Source of the DNA: Deuterostichococcus epilithicus | Lineage: Eukaryota > Chlorophyta > Trebouxiophyceae > Prasiolales > Stichococcaceae | NCBI GenBank assembly: GCA_033439295.1 | Contig: JAVTLE010000014.1 | Coordinates: forward strand, 1,922,001-1,986,000 | DNA length: 64,000 nt | Reading direction: 5' to 3' | Shown: positions 24,283 through 35,956 of the stretch, piece by piece | How the letters are laid out: each line of letters begins with the position of its first letter | How positions within the stretch are numbered: position 1 is the first letter of the stretch | Made by a program: the position numbers and the translations under genes | Notes under the pieces: generated by a model | Databases searched by the model: none | Told to the model about the DNA's origin: nothing | Seen by the model: only the letters and a program-made list of their open reading frames with translations

Positions 24283-25020
24283 CCACTGACCCCGGTCCTG
24301 CCGGTGCCCATAACTTGCAGCACAAGGCGCGCTCCGTGTGGCTGCGGCAGCTCGCCGGCCAGGGGAGCCCGGCTATTGCGACAACTGGCCCTGCTGCGCT
24401 GTATTTGATGCTTTGGCTGGTTTCAGATGCAGCTCTGGGTGCTGCGAAGTGGGCGTGCGGGTTGCTGGGAAACCACGCACGCCGCAAATAGATCACCATC
24501 ATGTCACAACTTCAGGGAATCAGGGGGTGAAAGATTTGCACAGCGGCAACCTTTTTTCCTGAGGCATCGCTTGACGCCCACCATAGTGCACCAGGCCGGG
24601 CCATTCAGGGTTCTCTTGGAGTTGCCGCCAGATCGCTCATAAATGCTTGCGTCAGGTTGCGTGATGATGCCAACAAGTTTTGCTTGGCGGCCTTCAGAAT
24701 AGCATTGTGCGGGCTTTTCCTGCAAGCGCAGAAGGGCCAGGACGCCCACAGGGCTCGATCCTTTCTGTGACCACCACCCGGGGGCTGTAAGCCAAGTCGA
24801 GCTCCTGACAACCGCCACAATATCTCAAGTTTCAAACACATGTCGCTCGGGTGTGGCACCGGTTAAACGCTGGACTGCACCCCCAGGATGTTACTGTTTT
24901 GCTTTGGCACCAGGAAGTGCAGCCGGCCGCCGTTCAGTATCACCAGCTGCCTGCTGTGAGCTCAAAAAGTCTTCGCCTCGTTATCAACAAAGATGTTTTG
25001 ATGCGGCTGTGAAGCTCCCA
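24283..25020. other. Intergenic between convergent genes, 738 bp
   Basis: Between the stops of the polyQ gene (+) and the rhomboid gene (-). It would hold both 3' UTRs. No exon, repeat or RNA gene was seen. Confidence 0.55.
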
Positions 25021-26410
25021 TCATTCGTCACCGCCAGGCAACCTGCTCAGCAAAACCATCAGCAGGACTCCTGCCGCTGCGCCCGCGAGGTGCGCCACAT
25101 GTGAGATGCCGCTGGCGCCAATCATCGCACCCCGCCCGATGAGCGCTGACTGGTTGGCAAACTCCTGCTGGACCTGAGTAAACACAAACTGCCCCAGGAT
25201 TCCCGCCTGCAGCGGGATGCAAGACACTGCCGTCAAGCGCGCAGTTGGCATCGAGGGACAGCAGCAGTATCAGCAGCAGCAGCAGGGTCTGGCATTGCGT
25301 GGCTAGACTGCCCGCTCGTTTCCAGGGCAGAGAACGTGCCTCGATGAGCTTCTTCAGGCTGAGTCCCGAGGAAAGCTTCAGAAGCACGCTGACAGCGTAG
25401 AGTCCGAAAACGGCGCCTGATGCCCCTAAAGACAGGGACGCCTTCGGCAGCACCGCCAGCGAGGCCACGCTGGCGCCTGCCAGCATCTCGCACGCACACG
25501 CGTACATTGAACCTTTAGCTGCTGAAGCTGTGCATCGACGGGCAGTCATATATCGTATGTTTGGTGTCTAGGCCGCTGCAATGCAAGCTCGCTCAGGAAC
25601 ATGTGCGCACCCAAAGCAGTGACTAGGTAGGTCAAGGTGACGCCGAGCGGTCCTCCATCTGACTCCACCTCACGCCCGAAGACGTAAAGGCCGAACTGCA
25701 CAGGCAGTCGTACTAGGTCAACGCCCGATCCAACAGGGGGTACAACGAACCTACAGCAAACGATTCAGAACAGCCGCACCAGGTTGGAGCTGAGGTGCTG
25801 CCAGCTGCCGTGGCAGAAGGCGCTGGTGATGAGCTGCCACCAGCGCGGAGCTGAGTGGTTGAGGTACAAAAGTTGCACCCAGCCTTGCTTCAGCAGGTGG
25901 TCGAAGCCGAAGATTAAGAGGTTTCCCATGATCAAAACGAACAGTGCATTGCCGTTCTGGTTCGCTTTCCGCAGCCGCGCCTGCTGTGCGCTGTCTGCAT
26001 AACCACATCAAGCATCTCTGGGCGACGTGTGAAACCGCGCGAGAAATTGCAGCTGCACCGTCTGCGCGCTGTCTAAATTGACTCAGCGCTTACCAAGTGC
26101 TATGCGTGGCGTACAATGACTCGTCATTCTGCTTGCAGCATACTCCATGCGCCACCAGACGCCCAGCCGATGCTGCCGCCGCACCTTGCAGGCGCTCCGG
26201 AGAGTACTTCCTAGAGAGGTCATCACTGCCCAGTGCAGATGTGCAGACAAAACTCCTTTTGCGTCTAGGTAAATTTGTTTGAGGCCTCGCTGCTGGCGCT
26301 GGCAACGATTTGCTGGATGTTTGCCTGCCGCTGGTGCGCAATGACTGCACAGCTCTACGTGTGTGTTGGTGGCATGGCACGAAGCACGTTAATTGCAGCA
26401 GCGACGCCAT
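25021..26410 (-). CDS. Rhomboid-family intramembrane serine protease, probably plastidic
   Basis: Exons in gene order: 26410-26185, 25994-25780, 25695-25593, 25476-25340, 25206-25021; 288 aa with all phases closed. The N-terminal ~60 aa (MASLLQLTCFVPCHQHTRR...) resemble a chloroplast transit peptide. The rhomboid core reads WWQLITSAFCHGSWQHLSSN, YVFGREVES, SLGASGAVFGLY with the catalytic Ser in GASG, and SHVAHLAGAAAGVL with the catalytic His, over about six membrane segments. It resembles plant plastid RBL proteins. Rhomboids cut transmembrane substrates within the bilayer; the substrate is unknown. Two introns start with GC: 25592 (GCGAGC) and 25339 (GCACGT); GT alternatives nearby break the frame. 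An upstream in-frame Met at 26443 is an alternative start. Confidence 0.88.
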
Positions 26411-26927
26411 TGCAGTGGCTTGCGCCGCACCGGAATCATGCACTGTTGCTGCGCATGACTGCTCTCCTTGTATTTGTCGCGCCAGGCTAAACCCTGCAGC
26501 TGAGATCTTGCCACCTCAGCACACTCAAGGGGCCTGGCCCGAGTGCGCCTCAGGCGGGGAAGGCACCGTGCCAGCTATTAGGGTGTTGGACTGCGACGAA
26601 ATTCCAGTGTGTGCTGAGGTGGCAAGATCTCAGCTGCAGAGGAGCAGGGCTTAGCCTGGTGCGACAAATAAAGGAGCGGGCTTAGCCTGGTGCGACAAAT
26701 AAAGCAGAGGCTGTCTGACAGGGACCTCGAACGCTCTCGAACCTGACGTGAACTCCTTTGCAGCCTGCTATTCTGGCTCAACAATCATCCAACATCTCCA
26801 GCTCATGTTAAAAAGCTTTGCGCGTCTTCCAATCAGGCCGATTCGAACAAAGTGTGGTGCTTGGTCAGCAATTCCAACCTGTCAGCCCTTTAGCTGAACC
26901 CACTGCTGTGACTCCCTGCAAGTAACG
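26411..26927. promoter_or_regulatory. Divergent promoter region carrying a fold-back repeat
   Basis: 517 bp between the rhomboid start (-) and the UFD1-UBX start (+). About 240 bp of it is the inverted/direct repeat annotated at 26467-26705, so the insertion sits in the shared 5' region of both genes. Confidence 0.5.
26467..26705. repeat. Fold-back (MITE-like) inverted repeat with tandem outer end
   Basis: The left arm (about 26467-26527) is the reverse complement of the right arm (about 26607-26674). A 31-bp core with GGTGGCAAGATCTCAGC pairs perfectly; then comes a 6-nt insertion in the right arm, then a second ~28-bp block (TTAGCCTGG and GCGACAAATA) with few mismatches. The spacer is about 80 bp. 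The outer right end is duplicated in tandem: GCTTAGCCTGGTGCGACAAA at 26649-26668 and again at 26681-26700. No ORF lies in the loop. A non-autonomous DNA transposon or fold-back element is the likely class; target-site duplications are not obvious. Confidence 0.72.
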
Positions 26928-29232
26928 ATGCTGTCCGGCGAGCTTGTATCCCGAGCAGCTAAGCTTAAACGCGAGCAGCAGCAGCGGACGCAGCGCAACC
27001 AGCAGAAGACACAAGCAGAGCGGGATGCCGAGCGGCGCCAGCAGGAGCGTTTGCGTGCAGCAGAGGAGGAGGGCAGGCAGCGAAGGCTGGCTGAGATAGC
27101 GCGCCAGGACGACCTGCGCCTCCAGGCACGGCTCTCGTGCCTACATTCGACTGCGGCGTGTGACTGCTTTGTGCGCCGCGCCACTGTGCATGCACTCGCT
27201 TACATATCAGCCTCCTTACACACCCTCTTGATGCTGCAGCGTGAAGCAGAGGCGGCACACAACCGCGGCGTGACTTGGCAGGCGCAGCTGCAGGCGGTGC
27301 CTTTGGACGCCAGCGCCAACACACGCGGCATCAGACGCGCTGCCGACAAGGTTGGCCAGACGGCTGCTCGCATCAGCTCTCGATTCAGTTTGACGCTCAG
27401 CGGTTCTGCAGCTGCAGCTGCAGCATTGAAACAGTACCGCAAGTCACTCACAGCGCACGCTCAATGCTCTGACGCCGCACATACCTGCAGGTGCTGCTGC
27501 CGCCGTCCGCGGGCGCGGCGCTGCTGCAACAGGACGCGTCCGTCAACGGCGCGCCCTTCTTCGAGCTGCGCACGGCTTCCGGCGCCTGCACCCACGTCGG
27601 CGTGCTGGACTACAGCGCCGCGGAGGGCACCGTGGCGCTGCCGCCCAAGGTGGTCCGCAGCCTGTGGGGCCCGGACGCGGCGCCGGACGTTTGCGCCGGA
27701 CGCCTGCTGCAGGTCAAGTACGTCCGCTTGGAAAAGGGTGAGTTTTGCTGACGGCTGAGGCAGTTTTGGCTGGCTGTCCCGCATGCCCTCGTTATGTTGC
27801 CGTGGAACCGATGTCCCGCGAGGCCGTGCCGCAGCCTGTGATGCTGCATTGAGCACTCGCCTGCACAGCTGCGACGCCGTATGACAGGAATCGTGGCCGC
27901 ACCTGCGCGGTCGCTGGGCGCTGACGCACCCAACGGCAATGCGTGTGCAGGCACCTTCGTGCGCTTCCAGCCGCGGCAGGCGTCCTTCCAGCAGGACCTG
28001 GGCGACGGCGTCAGTGACGCGCTGGAGGCGGCGCTGCACACGCACAGCGCGCTGTCGCAGGGCGACTGGCTGTCGCTGGACCACGGCGGCGCAACTTACG
28101 AGCTGCGGGTGCTGGACCTGCGACCTGCGCCCTGCGTTAGCGTCATTGGTACGCTCCCCTCCCGCTGCCATCAGGCTATCAAAGCAGTGGCGAAAGTCGG
28201 CGCTGCTTGCGGTCCAGGTCTGCGGGCCGAGAAGAGGCAGCCCGACTCCAGGGCTGCAGGCCATCCCAGTTGCTGATTGGAACATGCTAGTTGCAGGTTC
28301 AGCAGCTGGCATGTGGTCTCCAATAGTAAGCAGTTCCACAACTCTTTGCTGCGAGGGGTAGCATCTGGTGCTGCGGATGGGCGCATGTCACACTGATGCC
28401 GTGCTGCGGCTGCAGACACGGAAATGGAGGCGGAGGTGGAGGTGTCCCAGGAGACGGAGCAGCGGCTGGCGGCGGAGGCCGCAGCGGCGGCTCGCCGCGC
28501 CGAGCAGCTGGTGGCTATCCGGGCGGAGGAGGCCCGGAAGGTGGCGGAGGCCGCGGCGGCGGCGCAGCGCCAGCAGGCGGAAGCTACCTGCCAGGCGGCT
28601 CAGCTGGAGGCCGTCAGGAAGGTGTGCGTCTCCTGCACACTGCTTGCCCTGCAAGCTTGGGAAGCACCGCCTGCTGTTCTCTGGTGGCTCTGATGAGTGG
28701 TGGGACTCGAAGCACCAGCTGGCTCCATCGATCAGGGGCTCTGCATGTTCTGCCTGCACCTTGCTTTCCCGACCCCGAGCGAGCTCTCGTCGACGGCTGT
28801 GTGTTGCTCATACCCCGCAGGCAAAGGAGGCTGCTCTCCCAGAGGAGCCGCCGGCACAGGAGGCGGACCTGACATGTGTGCTGCGGTTCCCAGACGGCTC
28901 CCGTCTCTCCCGCCGCTTCCGCACCTCCGACCTTCTGCAGACGCTGTTCGACTTCACCGATGCCAAGGTGAACATGCTTCAGTGCTCTGAACTGGGCCAA
29001 GGCCGCTGACTGTTGCTCGACGGTTCACGAGCTTGTACCCTGTGCAGCATCAAACTGACACCCTGCAACACACGCGCAGGGCTCGGCGTCAGAGCTGAAG
29101 CCTGGGACCTACAAGCTGGTTGCGCAAATGCCGCGCCGCATCCTGCATCCCTCGTCATGCGGCCAAGCCGTCACGCTGCAGGTCGCGGGCTTGCAGAAGG
29201 GGTCAGAGATGCTGATGCTGGAGCCGCTGTAG
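26928..29232 (+). CDS. UFD1-domain protein with C-terminal UBX domain
   Basis: Exons: 26928-27125, 27240-27350, 27491-27737, 27951-28148, 28416-28621, 28821-28967, 29080-29232; 419 aa with phases closed. Residues 1-66 are a charged helix (KLKREQQQRTQRNQQKTQ). About 104-250 is a UFD1-type double-psi barrel: FFELRTASGACTHVGVLDYS, TVALPPKVVRSLW, GTFVRFQPRQASFQQDLGD and ALSQGDWLSLDHGG. A second Ala/Glu/Arg-rich helix follows. The last ~85 aa form a UBX fold: LTCVLRFPDGSRLSRRF, TSDLLQTLFDF and GTYKLVAQMPRRIL. UFD1 and UBX proteins are cofactors of the CDC48/p97 segregase in ubiquitin-dependent degradation; here both folds are in one chain. Intron 1 starts with GC (27126, GCACGG). TGTAA lies 75 nt past the stop. 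Confidence 0.87.
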
Positions 29233-29306
29233 GGGAGCCTGGTGGACGTTTTTGCCATATGTGTTTTGGCAAACGCTGATTTAGTGGTGCCGTGTGCTTC
29301 AAAGAG

Positions 29307-29311
29307 TGTAA
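29307..29311 (+). promoter_or_regulatory. TGTAA poly(A) signal of the UFD1-UBX gene
   Basis: The green-algal consensus TGTAA occurs 75 nt downstream of the stop codon and 210 nt upstream of the next gene start. Confidence 0.5.
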
Positions 29312-29520
29312 ATGTTTGAGAACGCCCCAGTGCCGCTGCAGAATGCGCCAGCTTGATGCATCAAGAGTTTAGAGAGTGCAATACCCTACTCAAGAAGTAG
29401 CGCGATTAGGCTCACTATCTGAGTCAATCACGCCCGATCTAATCAAGAGCGCAGGGCGGCGACTTGCGAGGCCCCTTTGCTGCTGTGCAACGCCAGCAGG
29501 TGCCCGCGGAGCAGGCCAGC

Positions 29521-30533
<1,013 letters not shown>

Positions 30534-31156
30534 GGAGGCGGCGCTTGTCGCCGCACACAAACCGCACTTCACGGGGCTGTATGCTGTCAGCTTGGGTAGT
30601 CTGTGGCTGGCTGGTGGCATCTTGGAAGTTGCGCTTCAAGGTATGAGCCTGTAAAACATGCCGCAGACCAAAGTCGCTCAACAACCGTGCGCTGGTGTCA
30701 GTGCCACAACCTGTGCACTCTGTTTGACATTGCACTCAGTTCTTGCGCAACTCAGGTAAACCTAGCTACCCCTTGGCCCTGCCTTTCCCTTTTCAAGCTG
30801 CCGCCAGAGCTTGCCCGGGCTTTGACGCTTGCGCCGCATGGCAAGCCTCATGCACCACCGAGGCTCCTTCAAACTTTCACCTCACATCCGAAGCCTTGCT
30901 TTCAGGCAGGTATCATTGTACCTACAACAAAGCATGAAGTCCTCTGGAATGCCTCAAATTGCTGCCTGTGTTTGCGCCTGTGCCGCTGCATGCCTGCGCA
31001 CATCTCCTGCCAAACCCTACTGAGTGTTCTCGGCTGGCATGCTTGAACTCCATCGTCTCCTTGTGTCAAATAACATAAGTAGTAGAGTGTATCGAACCTT
31101 CGAACCTTCACGCAGAAAGGGCCGCAAGCACGGTTGTCATAGTGTCGATACAAGCC
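30534..31156. other. Intergenic, 623 bp
   Basis: Holds the 3' UTR of the ribosomal protein gene, with TGTAA at 30650-30654, and the upstream region of the NDUFS6-like gene. The sequence becomes AT-richer. No exon was recognised. Confidence 0.55.
30650..30654 (+). promoter_or_regulatory. TGTAA poly(A) signal of the uS11 gene
   Basis: TGTAA, 117 nt after the stop codon. Confidence 0.5.
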
Positions 31157-31859
31157 ATGGCAATGTTGCAAGGTGCATTTCGCAGAGCTACGGCCTCAGC
31201 GTTGCGCCAATCGGCAGCGTGCAGCTCATCGGCATTTTCAGTCCGGCTCGAAAGCACAGACGCAATCGTGCAGAGGGCGAAGCAGAACGAGGGCAACGTC
31301 ATTACCGAGCAAGGAGCTGCATTCCCAGGCGACCTGCGGTCGACCAGCGGCCTAGGCATAGGCGACGGCATCGAGAATCACACAGAAAAATGGCTGGAGG
31401 TACCTGCAATGTGACCTGAGCCGCACAACTGCAGCGCATTGCAGCGTCGGCATTTGCACCCTCATAAGCTGCTGATGTCATGAGGTTTGTTGAACGGAGG
31501 TGTTCTTCTCGCGACAGGGTTCTGACAAAACTCCTATGGAGTACATCCACTCGCACGAGCCCATGAAAGTGCACGGCTTGACGGTGGCGTCGTACGGATG
31601 TGAGTCGCGGCGCAGTCAAGTCGCGGCAGGAGACTGCTGCATGCACCCTGTCTTGCTGCATTGTCTTCTCAGCGAGGTGTCGCTCGTGACAGAACAATTT
31701 CTCCACGTCGCAGCTGACGACCCGGCGCTGGGCGCCCCTGTTGAGTATATCGACCTTCGAGGCACAACCAGGGAGAAGCCTGCCACCTGCAAGTACACTG
31801 GCAACAAGTACTACTCCGAGGCGAGTGGAACTGCCCATCATCTCCGTTCTGCGGCATGA
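31157..31859 (+). CDS. Mitochondrial complex I 13-kDa subunit NDUFS6-like, zinc site degenerate
   Basis: Exons: 31157-31399, 31518-31599, 31714-31859; about 156 aa. The N-terminus MAMLQGAFRRATASALRQSA is Arg/Ala/Ser-rich and lacks acids, like a mitochondrial presequence. HTEKWLEGSDKTPMEYIH, PMKVHGLTVASYG and DDPALGAPVEYIDLRG follow the NDUFS6 pattern. In NDUFS6 the zinc ligands are a Cys in the VACDG-type segment, the His of ALGHP, and both Cys of CKYCG. Here the segments read VASYG, ALGAP and CKYTG, so only one Cys remains. The C-terminus is uncertain: a possible GC donor (GAG then GCGAGT at 31826) could splice to an unseen last exon; otherwise the chain ends EASGTAHHLRSAA. Confidence 0.72.
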
Positions 31860-32299
31860 CGCGATGCCTACCCTGACTTCGGGTACTTCATACAGCAACG
31901 AAGGGAAACAGCTTGCTGGAGTGTATATAGCAAGCTGTGGTGTTTGGTGGATCCAGCACAGTGGTCATGTTGTTCAATGCAGCCAATGCGTGCCCCTGGC
32001 ATCTCGTAGGACTGGAAGTACCCCGGCAGGATGGCGCACTGACGGGCGTACGGTCGGGAACGTCGAGCGGCACCAGTATGGATCGTTTGATGCTCTGGGT
32101 AACCAGCAAATACTGTATCATAGGCTGCGGCAAGCTTGGCGGCAGTGGGAGCAGCTGTGCAACGTTATAAACTATATGCCTGGGCTCACACCTTTTTAAT
32201 ATACACTTTGCCACGATTTTGCACACAAGCCATGCTGCCAAGATCCACCAAGAACCGCTGCGCTTGCCAGCCGAAACGCACTGCACCACTCCCCTCCCC
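31860..32299. other. Intergenic between convergent genes, 440 bp
   Basis: Between the NDUFS6-like stop (+) and the CSN7 stop (-). A 78-codon plus-strand ORF at 31937-32170 has no recognisable family. An unseen last exon of the NDUFS6-like gene is possible here. Confidence 0.45.
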
Positions 32300-34048
32300 T
32301 CATCGCCGCCGCTTTGGCCGGCCACCTGCACGGTCTTCGTCCATGTACTCCAGACTGCTGGCTGCATCCTCCATCGCAGTGGCATCCTGCAGCAGCGCAC
32401 ACGACCTCTTCACACACACTGAGCCCTGGAAGGGGTCGATGGCACCGATTTGGGACGCACTGCATCGCTTGCAGGGCCAGAGCACAAGAGTCAGCGCCAA
32501 CAATGTGCGCTGGCTGTCGAGCAGGCAGCGCACCGAGCTGCGGAAGTCGGTCTCGTTCTTGAGGTGCCTCTTGGCATCCTCGACCTGGGCGTCCTCCTCC
32601 TTCCTGCGCGCCTTTGCCTGCTCCGCTGCGGCATGGATGTGCTCGATGCGGTCCTCTAGCTTGCCCAGCAGCCCCGTAGCCTGCTGCAGCCTGCGTCGGG
32701 GCCCAGTGCGCGAATATTACGCCGGGCTCCAGGAAGCACTTGTCACAGTGCTTCTCTGAGACACCCCGGCAGCCGTGCCGCCTGCTGCAGCCTGCATGGC
32801 TGCCTGCGCGAGTCGCTAGCTACACCTGGCACTGCGCACAGTGCGTCCGGAAAACAGACGGCTTCACCAGCATGAGTGCAGTGCACACGCAACGGTCTGT
32901 GAACATACCTGCTTCGCACTGGCCATGGACGGTTTATAGTAGACCGCCCTGCGCTTAAAAGACGGATTTCCAGAGAGGCAGCCTGAACATGTCGATGGCT
33001 GAAGGGTGCGTGGCACCGCTGCGCACCAATGGGACAGGCCGGCGGCCACGTCGGGCAGTCGCTCGGGCTGCACATCGCGCCCAGCAGCGCCCTCCACTAC
33101 CAGCGCGCGCGCCTTCTGGTCCAGCTTGCCGGTGATGAGCTTGGGGTAGAAGCAGTCGGATATGAGCAGGTCCTCCAGCTGCCGCACGTTGGTCACGCCC
33201 AGCTGCTGCATCAGGTGGTCGTACGGCACCCGCTGCAAAACAGAAGTGCGCGACATGTGTGGGCGTCAGGACGCGCCTCTTTGGTCGCTCTTCTGAGGCG
33301 AACGCGCGCAGTGCTGCCATGTGTCCGCCGAGCAATCCTCACTTCCATTGCTCAAGCATCTCGAGGTGGATATGGCCGACTGTGCAGCTCGCAGCACTGA
33401 AAACGCCCTGTGGCACGCTTGCTGTCGAGCGGCTGGCGGGCGGGAGGGAGGTGCAAACACAGTGCGTGCTGGTAGCGCCCACCTTCAGGCTCTCCGCGAT
33501 CGACACCACTGTGAGCTGCTTCAGCTTCACCTGTTGGGCTGGCGACAGCTGCGGGAAGCTGCCGCTGTTCTCTGCATGGGCACAGCAGCACCGGCTGACA
33601 CTCCGCAGGTCAACGGCACAAGCGACATGCTGCTGACACATGCAGGAACACTACATCGCACGTGAGCAAGACTACCTGTGTAGTCATTCCAGGTGCCTGT
33701 GCTGAATAGCCGTAGTAGGGTGAGGCTTTCGGCATGCTCCGTGTTCTCCAACTGCACGGAATGGATGCGCACGATCACTACACCTGATCAACGCTGCATT
33801 CAGATCCGAAACATGGACACACATGCTTGTTTGACTGACTCTACCTCTTTGACGTTCTGAATGGCTAGCAGCTCCCCAAACGCAAAGACTTGCGGGTCCG
33901 ATGTGACTCTCTGTATCAGGTCAACCAGCGCCAGCCCTCTGGCTCCTTTTGCAAGCAGGCAGTATTGCTCCATAGCCGAGGTTGAAAGCTGCAGATATCG
34001 GCTCAGGAAGGGCTGAGAGTCGTTTGTACCAAGGAGATGTAAGCTCAA
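32300..34048 (-). CDS. CSN7: COP9 signalosome subunit 7
   Basis: Exons in gene order: 34048-33845, 33751-33662, 33548-33483, 33232-33027, 32690-32534, 32386-32300; 269 aa, normal for CSN7, with all phases closed. YCLLAKGARGLALVDLIQ and FAFGELLAIQNVKE form the start of the PCI domain. LENTEHAESLTLLRLFSTGT, KLKQLTVVSIAES, VPYDHLMQQLGVTNVRQLED, GKLDQKARALVV and AAGRDVQPERL are its core and winged helix. A coiled tail (EDRIEHIHAAAEQAKARRKEE) and the basic end GGRPKRRR follow. CSN removes NEDD8 from cullins; CSN7 scaffolds the complex. The second start option is MEQYCLLAKG inside exon 1. The intron before exon 5 carries an echo of that exon's acceptor. Confidence 0.9.
32774..32798 (-). repeat. Echo of CSN7 exon 5 acceptor and start
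   Basis: On the minus strand the pseudo-site reads GCAG then GCTGCAGCAGGC, the same as the true acceptor at 32691/32690. The 16-nt core is identical (32780-32795 against 32679-32694) with weaker similarity beyond. The copy lies 101 bp upstream of the real site in the transcript. Confidence 0.75.
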
Positions 34049-34849
34049 CTGCTCGTTGTTGAGGGCTTGTGGACTGCTACTGAGATCGCCCGACTTGAAT
34101 TAGCAGCCAAGAGTGAAACACTGTGCCTGCATCTGGTGCAAACCAAGTTTATAACCTGCTCTTGCGGAAAAGCAGAAACCCGAGGAGTTGCATTGTAGTA
34201 CAAAGTAGAAGGGGCAGAACAAAAGCCCACATGCAGGGTACAATCTTTTACTTTTTGAAAGCACCTTCCAATGTGAAGGCGAATTTGGAAGGGAAAGAGG
34301 CAAAGAGCACCTCGTTCCGAACGAACTGTTCGGTAGCTCACTGTACCCACAATACCTGATAGAGACGAGCTGACCAGCAGCAGATTCATCGGCTGATCGT
34401 TACAGATGCGATCAAGCTGTAAGGACTTCAAGTCGTTGCTGGAGCCCGCGCCATTACGTTTTCCACCAGCGGCAGAGCTTGCCGCTACCCCCGTCGAGCA
34501 GGGTTTTGTGATGCCAACTGACATCATCCGTGCCTGGAACAGGTTCATCTTGCCGTGGTCGGCCCTGCGGGGTGAAAGATGTCTAGTTGATCCGCCGCGC
34601 CGCAGCATGGAAGGCCACAGCAGGTTCGGCTGAACGAACAAAAGCTTCTCGGCGGAATTTAGCGCTGCCTTCATGCTATAAAGAGCAGCATGGGAGTGAC
34701 TCTAATGGTTCCGCCTGCAGGCTCGAAGGGCAGGACGTGAAATGCACTGCGAATGGTATGGGACCTACATTCGCAGAGCCGATCAACACTCCGGAGAACC
34801 AATGGATCCAAGAGGCTGGTTGCAATGCCTGTCGCACATGTCGTCGAGG
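34049..34849. other. Gap between two minus-strand genes, 801 bp, AT-richer, with an unexplained ORF
   Basis: Separates the end of the GNAT-like gene from the start of CSN7. A 209-codon minus-strand ORF (34045-34674) runs through most of it. Its first ~100 codons have a presequence-like start (MKAALNSAEKLLFVQPNLLW), but no family is recognised and the rest looks random. It may be 5' UTR of CSN7 or chance. Confidence 0.4.
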
Positions 34850-35956
34850 CTACGGCTTGCGCAGCTCGCAAATGTGTGCCAGCGTCTCAGCGAGCTTGCC
34901 TGCGCGGCAGGAGCAGTAGCGCCGGTGAGTCCCAGCCAGTCACCATCCGTGTGGTCATCAGCATCAGGGAAGCAGCTGAGAGACACTGCCAGCAGCTGAC
35001 ACACGCCGTTTGCAGGCTGCAGCAGCGCACCGATTGCCTGGCAGGCTGCCGCGTGTTCACCCTCCGCAGTCCTGGCGGTCACCTCCACATACATGTGCCC
35101 CGGTGCGATCGGGATCTTGCTGTCGAGGGCGTTGCGGACTTCGAGGCGGAACACCTTTGCAACCAGCACCTGCGTCACCAGCCATGTGCACATCAAGTCA
35201 CATGACTTGATCTCTGGCTCGCTGCCCTGTGCAGTCCCAGCAGCATCATTCCTGAGCAGACGTGATCGGCGCCACACACACTAGCGTCAAGCATCAAGAG
35301 ACCCTCAAGCGGGCACGTCAGGACACCTGTGAGGGTATGTCAGAATGTACCTCGAGCCGAACGGCGTGGCTGAGCACGTAGCAGTGGCCCTCCTGCACCA
35401 TCTCGTGGTCTAGCCTGAAACCCAGCGACTCCCAGAAGGATAGCACATTCTGGCCGCTGCACTGCACAACCGTGATGGCCCGGACGGCGGCGGGCAGGTC
35501 TGCGGCGCCTTTGCCGCGCAGTGGCAACGCCTCGTGACGCACCAGCCACCTGTTGAGGAAATCCAGTGTTCAGTTGACAGAAGTCAGGGTGAGGACGTGG
35601 CGGCGGTCGCGTGAGGGCTTGTAAACTGAGTCAGCAGCACACGTCATGGGCACAGTACACAGCACTGCTGTACAAAACACGAGAACGCTGTACCTGTCGA
35701 TTGAGAGCAGCTCCTGCTGGTCGCGCGAGAAGGCGGCCGGCGCCGAGGCCAGCTGGTGCAGCAGGCGCAGCTCCGGCACCGACTTGTCACGCTGCGGCCC
35801 CTTCAGTGTCAGGCAGTGCTGCAGCACTGGCAGGCCCGGCAGACCGGCCATGTTTTGCAGCAGCAGCTGCAAGGAGGCAGCGTTGTCAGCGGCGACGGTG
35901 GCCACGGCCTTGCATTCCACCTGGCGACTCTGGCCAGGCCGCGCCGCCGTGCTCAT
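34850..35956 (-). CDS. GNAT-type N-acetyltransferase-like protein
   Basis: Exons in gene order: 35956-35694, 35549-35351, 35169-35007, 34899-34850; about 224 aa. The clearest motif is AITVVQCSGQNVLSFWESLGF, the strand-turn-helix with N and F-W-E-x-L-G-F found near the end of GNAT folds, followed by HEMVQEGHCYVLSHAV. The acetyl-CoA loop (R/Q-x-x-G-x-G/A) is not clearly visible; RGKGAADLPAAVRAI is the nearest candidate, so activity is uncertain. The end KLAETLAHICELRKP needs a GC donor at 35006. A GT donor at 35004 gives a different tail (ASSLRRWHTFASCA...). Substrate unknown. It is divergent from PAN3. Confidence 0.6.

Noticed and set aside
31937-32170. 78-codon + ORF after the NDUFS6-like gene
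   Set aside because: No family signal and weak codon character; the region reads as intergenic between convergent genes.
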